Positions 4,082-5,007 of a DNA stretch of 5,007 nt are shown one piece after another. The notes under the pieces are model-generated. The model saw nothing but the letters and a program-made list of their open reading frames with translations, was not told the origin of the DNA and did not search any database. The translations under genes were made by a program, and so were the position numbers. The DNA comes from Desulfobacterales bacterium (GTDB taxonomy: Bacteria > Desulfobacterota > Desulfobacteria > Desulfobacterales > Desulfobacteraceae): contig JAKSBB010001280.1 of assembly GCA_022361315.1 (NCBI GenBank), forward strand, positions 1 to 5,007. The letters run 5' to 3'. Each line of letters begins with the position of its first letter. Position 1 is the first letter of the stretch.

Positions 4082-5007
4082 TCACTTCTGCCCTTTGAGC
4101 AGGTCGTAAAACTGATCCGCCGGCATGGGGGCATGGAAATAATAGCCCTGGTACTCATTGCAGTTCAGGGCTTTTAAAAACTCCAGCTGCTCCCGGGTTT
4201 CCACCCCTTCAGCCACCACTTTCAGGCCCAGGGTGTGGCCCAGGGCGATGATGGCCTGGACAATGGAGGCATCGTCCTGATTTTCCCCGATGTCCCGCAC
4301 AAAGGAGCGGTCCACCTTAAGATTCTGGATGGGGAATTTCTTCAGATAACTCAACGAGGAATACCCCGTTCCGAAATCATCAATGGAAATGGAGATTCCC
4401 AGGGACCGGATGGCGTTTTGGATATCTATGGTCCGGGCCATGTCCGAGGCCACGATACTCTCCGTGATTTCCAGGTCCAGGCACCCCGGATCCAGCCCCG
4501 TATCGTCAAGGATATCCACAATCATATCCATCAGATCCTGCTGGAGGAACTGCCGCATGGACAGGTTCACCGACATTTTAAAGGGATAGTTGTACCGTTT
4601 CTGCCACAGGCGGCACTGGCGGCTGGCCGTTTTGAGGACCCAGGCACCAATGGGCTCGATGAGTCCGGTTTCCTCGGCAATGGGAATAAAGGCATCGGGA
4701 GAGACAATCCCCTCCCCGTTCCGCTGCCACCGGATCAATGCCTCGGCCCCGCAGATCCTTCCTGTGTCCACCGCCACTTTTGGCTGGTAATAACAGACAA
4801 ACTCGTTCCGGTCCAGGGCGTGGCGGAGGGCCTTGTCCAGGGAGACCCGCCGGGCAAACAGCCGGTCCATCTCCGGTTCGAAGAAGTGGTAGTGGTTCCG
4901 GCCGTTCTCCTTCACCCGGTACATGGCCATATCCGCGTTTTTCATCAGGGAATCCTGATCACTGCCGTCGTCCGGGCACAGACTGATACCGATGCTGGTG
5001 CCCACAA
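4082..5007 (-). CDS. GGDEF-EAL cyclic-di-GMP protein, C-terminal part (runs off right edge)
   Basis: About 308 residues are visible (numbered here from the GTG at 5005). Residues 1-43 are the end of a GGDEF domain ([13 protein letters not shown], then [19 protein letters not shown]); the GGDEF signature itself is off the window, so cyclase activity cannot be judged. Residues about 52-303 are a full EAL domain, which hydrolyses cyclic-di-GMP to pGpG. Its catalytic residues look intact: E88ALIRW, Asn147 in NLSMRQF, Glu179 in LEITES, DDFGTG (209-214), Lys230 in LKVDRSF, Glu266 and Glu269 in EGVET, and Gln286 in QGYYF. An active phosphodiesterase is therefore likely. The apparent GTG start at 5005 is not a real start: it falls inside the conserved GGDEF strand, and the frame continues past the edge. 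Sensor domains probably precede it. The gene is convergent with DDAH. Confidence 0.95.
   Translation of the reverse strand, partial: VGTSIGISLCPDDGSDQDSLMKNADMAMYRVKENGRNHYHFFEPEMDRLFARRVSLDKALRHALDRNEFVCYYQPKVAVDTGRICGAEALIRWQRNGEGIVSPDAFIPIAEETGLIEPIGAWVLKTASRQCRLWQKRYNYPFKMSVNLSMRQFLQQDLMDMIVDILDDTGLDPGCLDLEITESIVASDMARTIDIQNAIRSLGISISIDDFGTGYSSLSYLKKFPIQNLKVDRSFVRDIGENQDDASIVQAIIALGHTLGLKVVAEGVETREQLEFLKALNCNEYQGYYFHAPMPADQFYDLLKGQK

Noticed and set aside
5003..5005. GTG as start of the EAL protein
   Set aside because: It lies inside the conserved GTSIGIS strand of a GGDEF domain; the frame simply continues beyond the window.

Overview
The window reads as bacterial chromosome from a Gram-negative, probably free-living organism. 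Genes are tightly packed, Shine-Dalgarno sites are strong (AAAGGAGG, AAGGGGAGG, AAGGAG, AAGGAGGT), and the content is metabolic and signalling genes with no phage or transposon genes. A molybdopterin oxidoreductase start, a tandem-GAF protein and a GGDEF-EAL protein together would suit an anaerobic Desulfobacterota-type genome. That is a low-confidence inference; no gene here fixes the taxonomy.

Layout, left to right. (1) Bases 1-61, minus strand: the first 20 codons of a molybdopterin oxidoreductase, recognised by its CxxCxxxC iron-sulfur motif and a strong ribosome binding site; it runs off the left edge. (2) Bases 236-640, minus: a small protein resembling the SpoIIAA-like/STAS fold, lying upstream of the oxidoreductase on the same strand. 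A predicted minus-strand promoter for it is bracketed by a perfect 9-bp inverted repeat. (3) Bases 878-1894, plus: a protein made of two tandem GAF domains that are clear duplicates of each other, with no output domain, and with a good sigma70-type promoter. (4) Bases 1929-2525, minus: a LysE/RhtB-family exporter, convergent with the GAF gene. (5) Bases 2650-3201, plus: an XRE helix-turn-helix plus cupin regulator, divergent from the exporter. (6) Bases 3304-4068, plus: dimethylarginine dimethylaminohydrolase (DDAH) with its catalytic residues intact. (7) Bases 4082-5007, minus: the C-terminal end of a GGDEF domain followed by a complete, catalytically intact EAL domain; it runs off the right edge and is convergent with DDAH.

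How the genes may work together. The exporter, regulator and DDAH form a plausible unit: the regulator sits between the two, its divergent promoter region carries palindromes suited to a dimeric repressor, and DDAH makes citrulline and dimethylamine from methylated arginine. The working hypothesis is a methylarginine-handling or detoxification module in which the regulator senses the substrate or product and the exporter removes an amino acid. The GAF-only protein and the GGDEF-EAL protein suggest small-molecule and cyclic-di-GMP signalling but are not evidently linked to that module.

No RNA gene, CRISPR array, insertion sequence or attachment site was seen. No stretch over 300 bases lacks a gene; the longest gaps are 62-235 and 641-877. 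The most notable points are the edge oxidoreductase fragment, the inverted repeat around the promoter at 664-691, the regulator-exporter-DDAH cluster, and a possible terminator hairpin built into the last codons of DDAH.
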